A stretch of 57,353 nucleotides of DNA. It comes from an uncultured Eubacteriales bacterium. Its GTDB lineage: Bacteria; Bacillota; Clostridia; Oscillospirales; Acutalibacteraceae. The DNA lies in the NCBI GenBank assembly GCA_948968885.1, contig CAREUR010000004.1, positions 427 through 57,779 on the forward strand. The letters run 5' to 3'. The position numbers were made by a program, and so were the translations under genes. The notes beneath the pieces are model-generated. The model was given only the letters and a program-made list of their open reading frames with translations. It was not told the DNA's origin and searched no databases. Position 1 is the first letter of the stretch; every line of letters starts with the position of its first letter. Shown here in pieces: positions 31,512-40,430 of this stretch.

Positions 31512-32741
31512 TTACCGCTTTTTTCGCAAATATGCTCCGGATGAAACTTTTTTGCCTTCGTCTATCCGAATAAATAGCTTCTGCATCGCGTGGGGAGCCG
31601 ATTCAAGTTCGTTGCCCCATTGATCCAAAATTTTTTCAACCTTTATTTCAAATGGCTTGTGGCCTGGCTCCAGCACGTCTAGGGTGTCTCCCTTAGAAAA
31701 TTTATTCCGCTGAGTTATTTCTGCCATTTCGTCACTAAAGCCATCACAAACCGCGACGACATCATATTTGCGGATGTAACCTCCGTTTGAGTATATCTGA
31801 CCGGGCTCGTTGCCAAAAAAGAAGCCTGTGCTGTACTCTCTGTGGCTGATTTTCTCTAGCTCGTCGATAATCCATGGCTCAATGGGCTTTCCGCTTATGC
31901 ATAAATCCATTGCGTTTCGATAGGCATTCGTCGTTGTCGCCACATAGTAGGCGGACTTCGCCCTGCCTTCAATCTTCAGGCTCGTCACACCCGCATTTAT
32001 CACCTCTGGAATATGGTTTATCATACATAGGTCACGCGAATTCAGTATGTACGCCCCGCCGTTTTCCTCCACAATGGGGAAATGCTGGCCTTCTCTGTTT
32101 TCTTCAACCAAGCTATACTTCCAGCGGCACGGCTGCGCGCAGTCACCCCTGTTTGCATCGCGACCCGTTAAATAGCTCGAGAGCAGGCATCGGCCCGAAA
32201 ACGACACGCACATCGAGCCATGCACAAAAACTTCTAATTCTAACCCTGCATCTGTTTTAGCCCTGATTGTAGCGATCTCCTCGAGCGTTAACTCTCTGGC
32301 CAAAATAACCCTCTTGGCACCCAGTTCATAAAACGCCCGCGCTGTCAAATAATTCACCACTCCGGCCTGCGTCGAGATGTGCACGTCCACATCCGGCGCA
32401 TATTTTTTTGCCAGCTGCAAAACGCCTACATCTGCGACTATAATCGCGTCCACCTGCGCGTATGCTAGTCTTTGAATAAACTCTGGCAGCTCTGGGACCT
32501 CGTCGTTATGCGGCAATGTATTGCATGTCACGTACACTTTAACGCCGTTTTTGTGCGCAAATTTTACCGCCGTTACGATTTCTTCTTCGCTAAAATTGTT
32601 CGGTGCGGTCCGCATTCCAAACGCCTGCCCTGCCAAGTAAACTGCGTCCGCGCCAAAATTCACCGCAGCCATCAGCCGCTCCATGTCGCCCGCCGGAGCC
32701 AAAACTTCGGGTCTTTTTGCAAAAATATTTTTATCCCTCAA
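31512..32741 (-). CDS. U32 family peptidase / tRNA hydroxylation-type protein
   Basis: A 409-residue U32 family protein. PEVLAPAGDMERLMAAVNFG with ADAVYLAGQAFGMR is the N-terminal signature, HISTQAGVVNYLTA is conserved, and LEVFVHGSMCVSFSGRCLLS with GDCAQPCRWKY carries the four cysteines expected to bind Fe-S. A C-terminal beta-barrel-like segment ends at KSYLRKKR-type residues. Relatives (YrrO/RlhA/TrhP) act in RNA hydroxylation or, historically, collagenase activity; the exact role is unassigned. Start is uncertain: TTG 32741 has AAGGA about 9 nt upstream, while an upstream TTG (32762) is also in frame. It ends the thyX-tmk-mltG run. Confidence 0.88.
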   Translation of the reverse strand: MRDKNIFAKRPEVLAPAGDMERLMAAVNFGADAVYLAGQAFGMRTAPNNFSEEEIVTAVKFAHKNGVKVYVTCNTLPHNDEVPELPEFIQRLAYAQVDAIIVADVGVLQLAKKYAPDVDVHISTQAGVVNYLTARAFYELGAKRVILARELTLEEIATIRAKTDAGLELEVFVHGSMCVSFSGRCLLSSYLTGRDANRGDCAQPCRWKYSLVEENREGQHFPIVEENGGAYILNSRDLCMINHIPEVINAGVTSLKIEGRAKSAYYVATTTNAYRNAMDLCISGKPIEPWIIDELEKISHREYSTGFFFGNEPGQIYSNGGYIRKYDVVAVCDGFSDEMAEITQRNKFSKGDTLDVLEPGHKPFEIKVEKILDQWGNELESAPHAMQKLFIRIDEGKKVSSGAYLRKKR

Positions 32742-32765
32742 AACTTTCTTCCTTCTCAACAAAAA

Positions 32766-34076
32766 TTAAGATATGCCGGCCTTCTTCAAGTCCACATTAT
32801 GCTCCGAAAACGTCTTCGCATAGAAGGTTTTGCCCTCTTTATTGTGACAATAAAAGTAATACTGCGTTGATTTATGGTTCAATACCGATTCAATGGCCGC
32901 CATACCGGGGTTACAGATAGCTCCAGGTGTGAGGCCTTTTTTCTTATAGGTATCATAAGGGCTCTCGTAATTCTCCCGAACCTCTTCTGGGGCTTTGTCC
33001 TTATTTCTATACGGGTACCAAACCGTTGAACACAGCGACAGGCAACCATTTATTGCATCTCCAAATGGCGAGAGCCCCCCATTTTTCGAAGTATTAAGCC
33101 TGTTCTCTATTACCGAAGCTATGCCCAGCATGTCCGCGTCGTTCGAGGCCTCCGCCTGAATCAGCGACGCAACAATTACTAAGTCCTCTATCGGCATGGA
33201 CTTGCGCTCTGCTACAGTCTTTATGCTAACCTTTTCGTTCGACTCATCGGTAATCAGCTTTTTCGAGATCTTGTTGTTAAAATTATTCAAAAACTTCTTT
33301 ATCACGGTCTTCGGCTCAACATTCTTGTAAAAGCTGTACGTATCGGGGAACAAAAAGCCCTCCAGCCTATAAATCGTGTCTGCAGCCGACTTCCGCTCCT
33401 TCAAAAAGCTATAGTCCTTGTCAAAATCGCTGGATTTGCAGGCATTCATGAACTCTTCGGCCGAGCAAATCTCGTTGCTTTCAAGGATAGCCGCAATCTC
33501 CATTACGTTCTTACCCTCGGGGATCGTCACGTCCACGATGTCGGTGTCTATCCGGTTGGCGTTCGACTGCAAATAATTAACAATGGCCTCGTAGTCCAGA
33601 TTCGCCTTTATCTCGAACGTGCCCGGAATAAACTTCTGCGAGCCCTTGGTAAAAAACAGGTACAGCTTGAAGAACGTCGGCTGATTTATGACTCCGTTTT
33701 CGCGCAGAATGTCCACCACCTGGCTCTTCGACGCACCTTTGGGGATCTCCACGCTAAAAGTGTCGTCCGGCCTTGTGATGGCCAGCATGTCCAGCGTTCC
33801 AAAAAGAACAAATTGCCCCAGCATAATGCAGACCGCCGCAATCATGCCGATCCAAACCATCTTAAAAAGCCTTGCATTTTGCGGGGACTTTTTAACTGTC
33901 GGCGCATTTTTAGAATCCTTGCGTCTGCCGCTCCCACGCGCCTTTTTGCCCCCATCGCTATAGCTCATCAGGTCTTCCATCGGCTCCTTGTCCAGGCTCG
34001 CGTCATTTATTTCAACCTCAAAATTTTCTATCTTCTTTTTTCTCCCGTCAAAGTCAAAATCCTTGTCGTCACTCAT
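32766..34076 (-). CDS. mltG: Endolytic murein transglycosylase MltG (YceG-like)
   Basis: A 436-residue membrane enzyme that cuts nascent glycan strands inside the chain and may set their length. A charged cytoplasmic N-terminus of about 75 residues precedes one membrane helix (MVWIGMIAAVCIMLGQFVLF). A LysM-like subdomain (FSVEIPKGASKSQVVDILRE) follows. The catalytic part has VIVASLIQAEASNDADM with the active-site Glu, SVIENRLN, and the C-terminal YDTYKKKGLTPGAICNPG motif. GGAGG precedes ATG 34076; an earlier in-frame start overlaps tmk and lacks a site. Confidence 0.93.
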   Translation of the reverse strand: MSDDKDFDFDGRKKKIENFEVEINDASLDKEPMEDLMSYSDGGKKARGSGRRKDSKNAPTVKKSPQNARLFKMVWIGMIAAVCIMLGQFVLFGTLDMLAITRPDDTFSVEIPKGASKSQVVDILRENGVINQPTFFKLYLFFTKGSQKFIPGTFEIKANLDYEAIVNYLQSNANRIDTDIVDVTIPEGKNVMEIAAILESNEICSAEEFMNACKSSDFDKDYSFLKERKSAADTIYRLEGFLFPDTYSFYKNVEPKTVIKKFLNNFNNKISKKLITDESNEKVSIKTVAERKSMPIEDLVIVASLIQAEASNDADMLGIASVIENRLNTSKNGGLSPFGDAINGCLSLCSTVWYPYRNKDKAPEEVRENYESPYDTYKKKGLTPGAICNPGMAAIESVLNHKSTQYYFYCHNKEGKTFYAKTFSEHNVDLKKAGIS

Positions 34077-34113
34077 CTTTGCCCTGCCTCCTTTTTGGCT
34101 TGTCTCACCAGCG

Positions 34114-34785
34114 CTAGCCCAAGCCTTGCTCAATCAATATTTCAATCGCCCTATTTATCTCTTCAATCGGCTTGGGTACTCCGTTTTCGCTACAATTAAC
34201 AACCTTCCAGCCCAGCTTTTGCGCTGAATACATTGCCGACTCTCGACATTTTTTCAAAAATTCTACGTCCTTTTCATGCAAATCCTTCTTCGAGTCGTCC
34301 CCGTTGTATCGCCCCTGCATCAGCTTTTGCGAGACTTCCACCGGCATGTCCAAATAGACAACCAAGTCCGGCCGCGGCAACTCTAGCTTCCCGTACTCAT
34401 AATCCTCCATCCACTCGATGTATTCGTCCCACCGCGCCCTCTCGAGCCGGCAAAGCTGATATATCGCGTTCGACGTCGTATATCGGTCCGCAACAATAGT
34501 CTGCCCGCCTTCGTACTTGTCCTTCCAGAACCGCTTGTAGCTCGCATACCGGTCCACTGCGTAAAACGAAGAAGCCGCATAAACGTTCACATCGTCCGGA
34601 GAGTCACCAAACTCCGAGTTAAGGTACATCCTAACAAGTGCAGAAGAAGGCTCGTTGTAATCGGGAAAGCTCAGCTTGCAAACCGTCTTGTTCTTCTTCT
34701 CAAGTTTTTCGCAAATCAGCTTAGTCTGAGTCGCCTTGCCGCTGCCGTCCAAGCCCTCTATAACGATGAACTTTCCCGTGCTCAT
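34114..34785 (-). CDS. tmk: Thymidylate kinase
   Basis: A 223-residue kinase making dTDP from dTMP. The P-loop is FIVIEGLDGSGKATQTKL. The DR[YH] motif is IVADRYTTSNAIYQ, and the LID region PDLVVYLDMPVEVSQKLM with GRYNGDDSKKDLHE is standard. The P-loop has Ala where many Tmk carry Thr (GSGKTT), and the inserted NGDDSKKD before the LID resembles a clostridial subgroup. Start overlaps the thyX stop by 4 nt, so the two genes are coupled and catalyse consecutive steps. Confidence 0.93.
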   Translation of the reverse strand: MSTGKFIVIEGLDGSGKATQTKLICEKLEKKNKTVCKLSFPDYNEPSSALVRMYLNSEFGDSPDDVNVYAASSFYAVDRYASYKRFWKDKYEGGQTIVADRYTTSNAIYQLCRLERARWDEYIEWMEDYEYGKLELPRPDLVVYLDMPVEVSQKLMQGRYNGDDSKKDLHEKDVEFLKKCRESAMYSAQKLGWKVVNCSENGVPKPIEEINRAIEILIEQGLG

Positions 34786-35558
34786 GGCCGTTCTCCCTTT
34801 AGCTGCGAAAAATATTTTTTAACCTTAACCTGCTCTCCGCACGACATCTGGCCTTCCGGGCACTTTCCATTAATACAAGGCGGCCCTGCCTTTTTAAAGA
34901 TGTTCGGTGCGACTTCCGAAACCAACCGCAACATATCCGCCGCAAGTTGCCGAATCTCCCACTGTGCCCGATTGCAACAGCGATGCGCAAAAAAATTCAT
35001 TAAGCTGCGCGCATTAAAAGTACAGACAAGCTTAGTCTCGCAAGCATTGGGCAAAACATACCTCGCATCTTCAATCGCCTTTTTCTCCGCCAATTTCTCT
35101 GCAACTTTTTCGTCTTTTCCGCTATTCATCAAGCTTTCCTTATGCTTCTTTTTCAAAATTTCCACCAAACTCTCGTAATGCTGGGCGTCCTCTTGCATCG
35201 CACGTAAAAATTCTTCCTTGGCCTCGCTTATTTCCTCGATTTCTGGCGGTAGTACAAATTCAAAATCGCTTGTTTTTACGTACCGTTGGCTTTGCACGCT
35301 ATACGAAGCCATCCGATGTCTCGTCAGCTGCGCGAGCAACGACCGCGACACTCCTTCGATAGCAAACGTGAATGTAACGTGCTCCGTTGGGCTTTCGTGC
35401 CCTAATTCGGCCAACATATTCATAAAATTGGTAACCTTTTCGTCGGTCAACCCCTGCCGGATGCCATCCGCGCCCACTGGAGAATAGCACAGCTTGGCAG
35501 CGCAGGCTATCAGCTTTTCCGGCTCATTCGTATGCGAAATCAAACTCACTTTTAACAA
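34782..35558 (-). CDS. thyX: Flavin-dependent thymidylate synthase ThyX
   Basis: A 258-residue FAD enzyme methylating dUMP to dTMP without using tetrahydrofolate as reductant. The ThyX motif is QLTRHRMASYSVQSQRYV (RHRx7S). HESPTEHVTFTFAIEG and the CNRAQWEIRQLAADML segment near the C-terminus are further landmarks. The C-terminus has an added four-Cys tail (PPCINGKCPEGQMSC) typical of some clostridial ThyX. Start uncertain: TTG 35558 (giving MLKVSLISHT) with GGA 10 nt upstream is preferred over a GTG at 35567, which lies too close to the site. Confidence 0.93.
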   Translation of the reverse strand: MLKVSLISHTNEPEKLIACAAKLCYSPVGADGIRQGLTDEKVTNFMNMLAELGHESPTEHVTFTFAIEGVSRSLLAQLTRHRMASYSVQSQRYVKTSDFEFVLPPEIEEISEAKEEFLRAMQEDAQHYESLVEILKKKHKESLMNSGKDEKVAEKLAEKKAIEDARYVLPNACETKLVCTFNARSLMNFFAHRCCNRAQWEIRQLAADMLRLVSEVAPNIFKKAGPPCINGKCPEGQMSCGEQVKVKKYFSQLKGERP

Positions 35559-35594
35559 AATTGTCACGTCCTTTATCTTGATTTTACTACTATT

Positions 35595-36284
35595 TTACGC
35601 TTTGTTAAACCTTTTTTTTAGCGCCAGCAGAGACTTTTTTTCTATCCGAGAAACATAAGACCTCGATATATTGAGCTTTTTGGCCACTTCTCGCTGAGTC
35701 AAAGGAATTTTTCCACCAAGGCCATATCGCAGGCTAACGATGATTCTCTCGCGCTCCGACAGCACCTCATCTATGTACTTATACAGGCATTCTGACTTGA
35801 TTTTCGTGTCCAGCTCCTCCACAATCAAGTCCTCCGTCGCCATCACGTCCATCAAAACCAGCGCATTCCCGTCCTTATCGGTATCTATCGGCTCGTTCAT
35901 CGAAACATCCTGCGCCGATTTCTTGCAATTCCGAAAAAACATCAAAATTTCATTCTCTATACATCTGGCCGCATAGCTCGAAAGCCTCACCCCTTTTTCT
36001 GCATCAAATGTGTCCACCGCCTTGATCAAGCCAATCGTTCCGATAGAAACCAAGTCGTCCTGCTCGCTTGCCGACATATAATACTTCTTCACAACATGCG
36101 CCACCAAGCGCAAATTATGCTCTATCAGTTTGTTTCTTGCCGTCACATCGCCGTTCTTCATTAAAGAGAAACAGTCCTTCTCTTCTTTTGCCGAAAGCGG
36201 CTGCGGAAACGAACCAACGCTCGTCACGTGCAAGACGAAAACGACCAGGTCCATTATGGCTGCCAGTGACGCGCTGAAAATCAC
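35595..36284 (-). CDS. sigK: Late mother-cell sporulation sigma factor K
   Basis: A 229-residue sigma-70 factor. The hydrophobic N-terminal pro-sequence (IFSASLAAIMDLVVFVLH) is followed by SFPQPLSAKEEKDCF, the SigK processing neighbourhood. Region 2 has ARNKLIEHNLRLVAHVVKKY, SIGTIGLIKAVDTF and SYAARCIENEIL. Region 4 ends TQREVAKKLNISRSYVSRIE. GTG 36284 with AGAGGTGG upstream gives the usual pro-sequence. The gene is continuous, with no skin-like intervening element, so activation would depend on pro-sequence cleavage alone. It drives late coat and maturation genes. Confidence 0.9.
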   Translation of the reverse strand: MIFSASLAAIMDLVVFVLHVTSVGSFPQPLSAKEEKDCFSLMKNGDVTARNKLIEHNLRLVAHVVKKYYMSASEQDDLVSIGTIGLIKAVDTFDAEKGVRLSSYAARCIENEILMFFRNCKKSAQDVSMNEPIDTDKDGNALVLMDVMATEDLIVEELDTKIKSECLYKYIDEVLSERERIIVSLRYGLGGKIPLTQREVAKKLNISRSYVSRIEKKSLLALKKRFNKA

Positions 36285-36403
36285 GAAACCACCTCTTTTG
36301 CATGCTCTAAATATTTTATATGAAAAAGATTGTGTCTTCGTGCGTGTCCGGCCGCATTTTGGCAATAGAAAGCGTCCATTTTCCCTACAAACGCGTGCTC
36401 AGC

Positions 36404-37618
36404 TTAATCTATCGCGCTAAAAAATGCATCGTGGACGGTTCGGACTGCTTCATCCGCGCTGTCCTGAGAAACTATCACCGAGACCTTGATCTCGCTAGTC
36501 GCGATCATCTGTATGTCTATGTTCGCAGTAAACAGCGCCTCGAACATCTTTGCCGCCACCCCCGCATGAGTTTGCATTCCGGCGCCAACTATAGAGATCT
36601 TCGAGACGTTCTTGTCGTAGCTAAGCCCTACCCCTTCTACAGATTCGCAATATTTCTCCAGAGCTTCCATTGCGTCGGACAATTTATCTTCATTCACTGT
36701 AAAAAAGATGTCCCGCTTGCCGTCGTGCTCGGCAGACTGCAATATCGTATCTATGTTTATGTCCCTTGCCGAGAGCTTCGAAAATATCCGAAAAGCCCAC
36801 CCCTGCGCGTCCGGAATGTTGGTTATGGCTATCTTCGCCACGTTGTTGTCCTTTGCGACCCCGCTTATCAACATTTTTTCCATGTTTGCATCCTCCTTGA
36901 CTATTGTTCCTGGCACTTCAACAAAGCTCGAGAGCACCTCCAGCTCGACCTTGTGCTTTTTGGCAATCTCCACCGACCGATTGTTAAGGACTTTGGCCCC
37001 AAGCGTCGCTAATTCTAGCATCTCGTCATAAGAAATCGACTCAAGCTTTTTTGCATTCTTGATAAACCGCGGATCCGCCGTATAGACGCCCTCAACATCG
37101 GTGTATATCTGGCATAAGTCCGCACTCAAGGCAACCGCAATCCCCACCGCACTGGTGTCTGAGCCGCCTCTGCCCAATGTCGTTACGTCATAATACTGAC
37201 TCAAGCCCTGAAACCCCGCCACTATCACGATATTCTTTTTGTCAAGCTCCTTCTTTATTCTGCCTGGGTCTATCCGAGTTATCATCGCACTGCCGTAATT
37301 CGAGCCCGTCATAACGCCGGCCTGCCACCCTAGCAGCGATGTCACCGGAAAGCCCAACTTCTCAATAGCCATGGCCAAAAGCGCGATAGAAATCTGTTCG
37401 CCAGACGCCATCAAAACGTCCATTTCTCGCTTAGAGCCACTCGTGTTTATCTCGTTCGCCTTCTCAATAAGCTCGTCGGTCATGTTGCCCTGCGCCGAAA
37501 CAACCACGACCACATCGTTGCCCTCCTGATACGCCCTCGTGATGATATTCGCAACGTTAAAAATCAACTTTGCATCCGCAACAGATGTTCCGCCAAACTT
37601 TTGAACGATTAAGCTCAT
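36404..37618 (-). CDS. lysC: Aspartate kinase
   Basis: A 404-residue kinase for the first step of the lysine, threonine, methionine and diaminopimelate pathway. The N-terminus is LIVQKFGGTSVADAKLIFNV. VVVVSAQGNMTDELI, TTLGRGGSDTSAVGIAVAL and YTDVEGVYTADPRFI are the catalytic and substrate-binding motifs. Two C-terminal ACT domains (ISGVAKDNNVAKIAITNI and ISIVGAGMQTHAGVAAKMFE) give feedback control. ATG 37618 fits the family N-terminus. No lysine riboswitch fold was seen in the leader. Confidence 0.95.
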   Translation of the reverse strand: MSLIVQKFGGTSVADAKLIFNVANIITRAYQEGNDVVVVVSAQGNMTDELIEKANEINTSGSKREMDVLMASGEQISIALLAMAIEKLGFPVTSLLGWQAGVMTGSNYGSAMITRIDPGRIKKELDKKNIVIVAGFQGLSQYYDVTTLGRGGSDTSAVGIAVALSADLCQIYTDVEGVYTADPRFIKNAKKLESISYDEMLELATLGAKVLNNRSVEIAKKHKVELEVLSSFVEVPGTIVKEDANMEKMLISGVAKDNNVAKIAITNIPDAQGWAFRIFSKLSARDINIDTILQSAEHDGKRDIFFTVNEDKLSDAMEALEKYCESVEGVGLSYDKNVSKISIVGAGMQTHAGVAAKMFEALFTANIDIQMIATSEIKVSVIVSQDSADEAVRTVHDAFFSAID

Positions 37619-37717
37619 AATTGTCCACATCTCCATAAAAAATCTTTTGCGCGCGCTCGCAAAAACGCGATTTACACTATCCATTATATTAAAAATTTCG
37701 ATTTATGTCTCTACACT

Positions 37718-37810
37718 TTATTCAAAAACGTCGTCTGGAATCGGCTCATGCCCCGGAATAATAACTTCTGCATTCGGTATAGCCCCCGATTCCGCCCCGT
37801 TAGAGCTATT
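37718..37810 (-). other. In-frame open extension after the PBP TAG stop
   Basis: Thirty in-frame sense codons followed by TAA at 37718-37720. They begin NSSNGAESGAIPN and end PGHEPIPDDVFE, low-complexity and typical of a disordered PBP C-terminal tail. There is no start codon or ribosome binding site of its own. Confidence 0.5.
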
Positions 37811-39937
37811 CTACGCACCAAATTCACCACCACTGCTGGTCAAATTTGAGCTTTCAACATATCCCTTGGGCATGTTGTTAGTCGCAAAATAGCCAATCGC
37901 TGTAGATGCGCCGTCATCCGTTGCGGCGAACTCTCCGCTACTTAGCCGGTATCTGCAGGCCCTCACGTTCAGGTCAAAAGGATACGTTTTTGCCGCTTTG
38001 CCCATCAAGAACCTCACCATAATCTCCCGCCATATCCGCTTAGCATAGGCCGTTTCGCGAATTCTCTTGGGTGAGTCATAGCCCGTCCAAATTCCCGCCA
38101 CAGCTTCTGGCGTGAGCCCCACAAGCCAGCTGTCCTTGTCGTCATTCGTAGTTCCGGTCTTGCCCACTACTTCCCAATTCTCGATATCCGCGCCTCTACC
38201 GGTTCCGGCCACGATTACTTGCCTCAACAACCGATTCATAATCGTTGCCGTTTGCGAGCTTATCGCCCGTCTGCCGATATTGTCGCGATTATCCAAAAGC
38301 ACCTTGCCGTTTCGGTCCAAAACATAAAAGTACGTGTACGGCCGGTGATACATGCCTCCGTTGCCAAAAATCTGGAACGCTGCGGTCATCTCTCGCACAG
38401 TTACGCCGCCGTGAAAGCCTCCCAAGGCCAACGCTCCGCCAGAAGTTCTATCCTCCGGGTCCAAGTGCGTAAATCCAAGCTTTTGAGTCAAGAAGTCAAA
38501 GCTCTTTTGATAAGTAATCTCCTGCAAGACCTGTGCTGCCGGGGCGTTCGCCGATTGTTGTATCGCCCAAACAAGCGGGACTCTGCCTTTATAAGACTTA
38601 TACCAGTTGTTGGGCCCCGGCTTGCCTCGACCATAAAAATTCGGCAGCGGTTCGTCTTTCACAACGGAGCCATAGTTATAGAGCCCCATATCGATCGCAG
38701 GCGCATAGACAGAAATCGGCTTTATGCACGATCCAGCCTGACGTTTCGCAGAATTAGCTCTATCAAACAGCATATTACCAGTCTTTTTACTCCTCGAACC
38801 AATGCTCGCCAGCACTCTGCCGTCATAGGCCATCATCATGTACCCGAGCTCCAAGTTCTTGTCCTTTGGCATAAGCGATTCCGTCGATATCACCGACTCC
38901 GCGGCCGACTGCGCTTTTTCGTCCACCGCGCAGTATATCTTCAGCCCTTGCTTAAACAAGATGTCCTGCGCCGACTCCCGGCTTATCTTGTACTTCGCCA
39001 TCAGGTCCTCGACGATGTCCTTAAACAGCGCCTCCACATACCAGTTGCGAATCGGTACATTCGCCGCCACACTCTCGGCCTTGTGGATCTGCGAAAACAC
39101 CAAATTCCTAGATTCTTCCATCGCATGATCAAACTCATCCTGACTGATCCTGCCCTGGTCCAGCATCTCAGACAGCACGGTCTCTCTACGCTCCTGATTA
39201 TTTTCCGGATAAATCAGCGGATTATACTTAGTCGGATTCTGCGTGATTCCAGCAATAGCGGCGCACTCCGCCAAAGAGCAATTCTTGATGTCCTTGTCAA
39301 AATAAGTATTCGCCGCCGCCTGAACGCCTCTGCAACCGTTGCCAAAGTTCACGATGTTCAGGTAAAGCTCCAAAATCTCGTCCTTCGAATATTCCTTCTC
39401 AAAATTTATCGCCCGGAAGATCTCCTTAATCTTCCTCGTTATGCTCACGTCGTTGTCGCCCGTCAGGTTCTTGATGGCCTGCTGCGTCAGCGTAGAGCCC
39501 CCATAGCTACCGGTCCCCAGCGCCAAGTTGCACACTGCGCCCATCGTACGGATCCAGTCCACACCATGGTGCGCATAAAAGCGCTTATCCTCTATTGCGA
39601 TTATCGCGTCCTTCATGTGCTGCGGCATCTCGTTAAAGTCCACCCAAATGCGGTTTTCCGCACTATAGGCCTTGTTGTACTCCTTCATCTTGCCGTTTTC
39701 ATCCATCACATAAATTATGCTCGTGAGCTGCAGCTTATTGGCCCGCACGTCGTACTCCACCCTGTCGTTGACCACGCTTATAACATACCCCACAAAAATC
39801 AGCATAAAGATGGCAACATTAATAAGCAGGATAATCCCCGCAGTGATCAAGCCTTTTGCCAGCAGACTTCTCTCTCCGCAAAGCTTTCTTCGGTCCTTCG
39901 AGTTTAAATTATATCTACTTATATCCGTTTTCCTCAT
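37811..39937 (-). CDS. Class A penicillin-binding protein (PBP1a-like)
   Basis: A 708-residue bifunctional peptidoglycan synthase. A membrane helix lies near residues 28-52. The GT51 domain has AIIAIEDKRFYAHHGVDWIR and GSYGGSTLTQQAIKNLTGD. The transpeptidase has the active Ser in QAGSCIKPISVY (SxxK), the QQSANAPAAQVL motif (SxN) and VVGKTGTTNDDKDSWLVGLT (KTGT). The frame stops at TAG 37811-37813, but sense codons continue in frame for 30 more residues to a TAA, with a Pro/Glu/Gly/Asn-rich sequence like a PBP tail. This could be a nonsense change in a dispensable tail. Confidence 0.94.
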   Translation of the reverse strand: MRKTDISRYNLNSKDRRKLCGERSLLAKGLITAGIILLINVAIFMLIFVGYVISVVNDRVEYDVRANKLQLTSIIYVMDENGKMKEYNKAYSAENRIWVDFNEMPQHMKDAIIAIEDKRFYAHHGVDWIRTMGAVCNLALGTGSYGGSTLTQQAIKNLTGDNDVSITRKIKEIFRAINFEKEYSKDEILELYLNIVNFGNGCRGVQAAANTYFDKDIKNCSLAECAAIAGITQNPTKYNPLIYPENNQERRETVLSEMLDQGRISQDEFDHAMEESRNLVFSQIHKAESVAANVPIRNWYVEALFKDIVEDLMAKYKISRESAQDILFKQGLKIYCAVDEKAQSAAESVISTESLMPKDKNLELGYMMMAYDGRVLASIGSRSKKTGNMLFDRANSAKRQAGSCIKPISVYAPAIDMGLYNYGSVVKDEPLPNFYGRGKPGPNNWYKSYKGRVPLVWAIQQSANAPAAQVLQEITYQKSFDFLTQKLGFTHLDPEDRTSGGALALGGFHGGVTVREMTAAFQIFGNGGMYHRPYTYFYVLDRNGKVLLDNRDNIGRRAISSQTATIMNRLLRQVIVAGTGRGADIENWEVVGKTGTTNDDKDSWLVGLTPEAVAGIWTGYDSPKRIRETAYAKRIWREIMVRFLMGKAAKTYPFDLNVRACRYRLSSGEFAATDDGASTAIGYFATNNMPKGYVESSNLTSSGGEFGA

Positions 39938-40059
39938 TAAAAATCTCCTGTTTTTTGCACATAAAAACCAAATATTCCAAAATTAAGTATAATTTTAAAA
40001 AATCTTCAAATAATATCACCAAAGAGTTCCCAGAATCCCGCCAGGTTCGAGGTGATATC

Positions 40060-40380
40060 ATGAAGAAATTTATAATAGGATCATATTGTTTTGTTTTAAT
40101 CTGCGTACTAGTCTCATTCGTCGCCATTCCTGTAATGAATCAAAATTCTAAAGCTTCTCAAAAAGTCGAACCCGAAACTTCAGATACTAGTTTATCATAT
40201 ATTGTTAAAGACTTCAATGGCAACATTGCGGTCTTCGAAAATGGCTCCAACACGCCGTTTAAAGTCACAGAAGTATGCACAAACACACTGCCAAAAGTAG
40301 ATCAAGAAAGGTTGGCAGAAGGAATCGTCGTCCCTAGCCAAACCGAGCTCAACACCCTCCTCGAAGACTTATGCAGCTAA
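40060..40380 (+). CDS. BofC C-terminal-domain-like secreted protein
   Basis: A 106-residue protein with an N-terminal membrane/signal helix (FIIGSYCFVLICVLVSFVAI) followed by a domain reading SYIVKDFNGNIAVFENGS, VCTNTLPKVDQERLAEGIVV and ELNTLLEDLCS. This matches the pattern of small clostridial proteins annotated as BofC C-terminal domain (recalled). Bacillus BofC is a forespore regulator that delays SpoIVB-dependent SigK activation. sigK lies 4 kb away, but a regulatory link here is inference, as these small proteins are common and untested. GAGGTG before ATG 40060. Divergent from the PBP gene. Confidence 0.7.
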   Translation: MKKFIIGSYCFVLICVLVSFVAIPVMNQNSKASQKVEPETSDTSLSYIVKDFNGNIAVFENGSNTPFKVTEVCTNTLPKVDQERLAEGIVVPSQTELNTLLEDLCS

Positions 40381-40430
40381 GTTCACATTTATGTTTCTCC
40401 TAAAGAAAAATTAAGCCGTAAGCTTAAAAC

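Noticed and set aside
35595..36284. Skin-type intervening element in sigK
   Set aside because: The sigK frame is complete and uninterrupted.
37619..37717. Lysine riboswitch before lysC
   Set aside because: The leader is too short and shows none of the conserved lysine-aptamer segments.
37811..37813. TAG reassigned as a sense codon
   Set aside because: galU and argS here end at TAG with no sensible extension, so general recoding is unlikely.
38219..39907. Open frame of 562 codons on the plus strand
   Set aside because: Antisense to the well-supported class A PBP; rich in Arg, His, Leu and Val with no recognisable domain. A codon-bias shadow.
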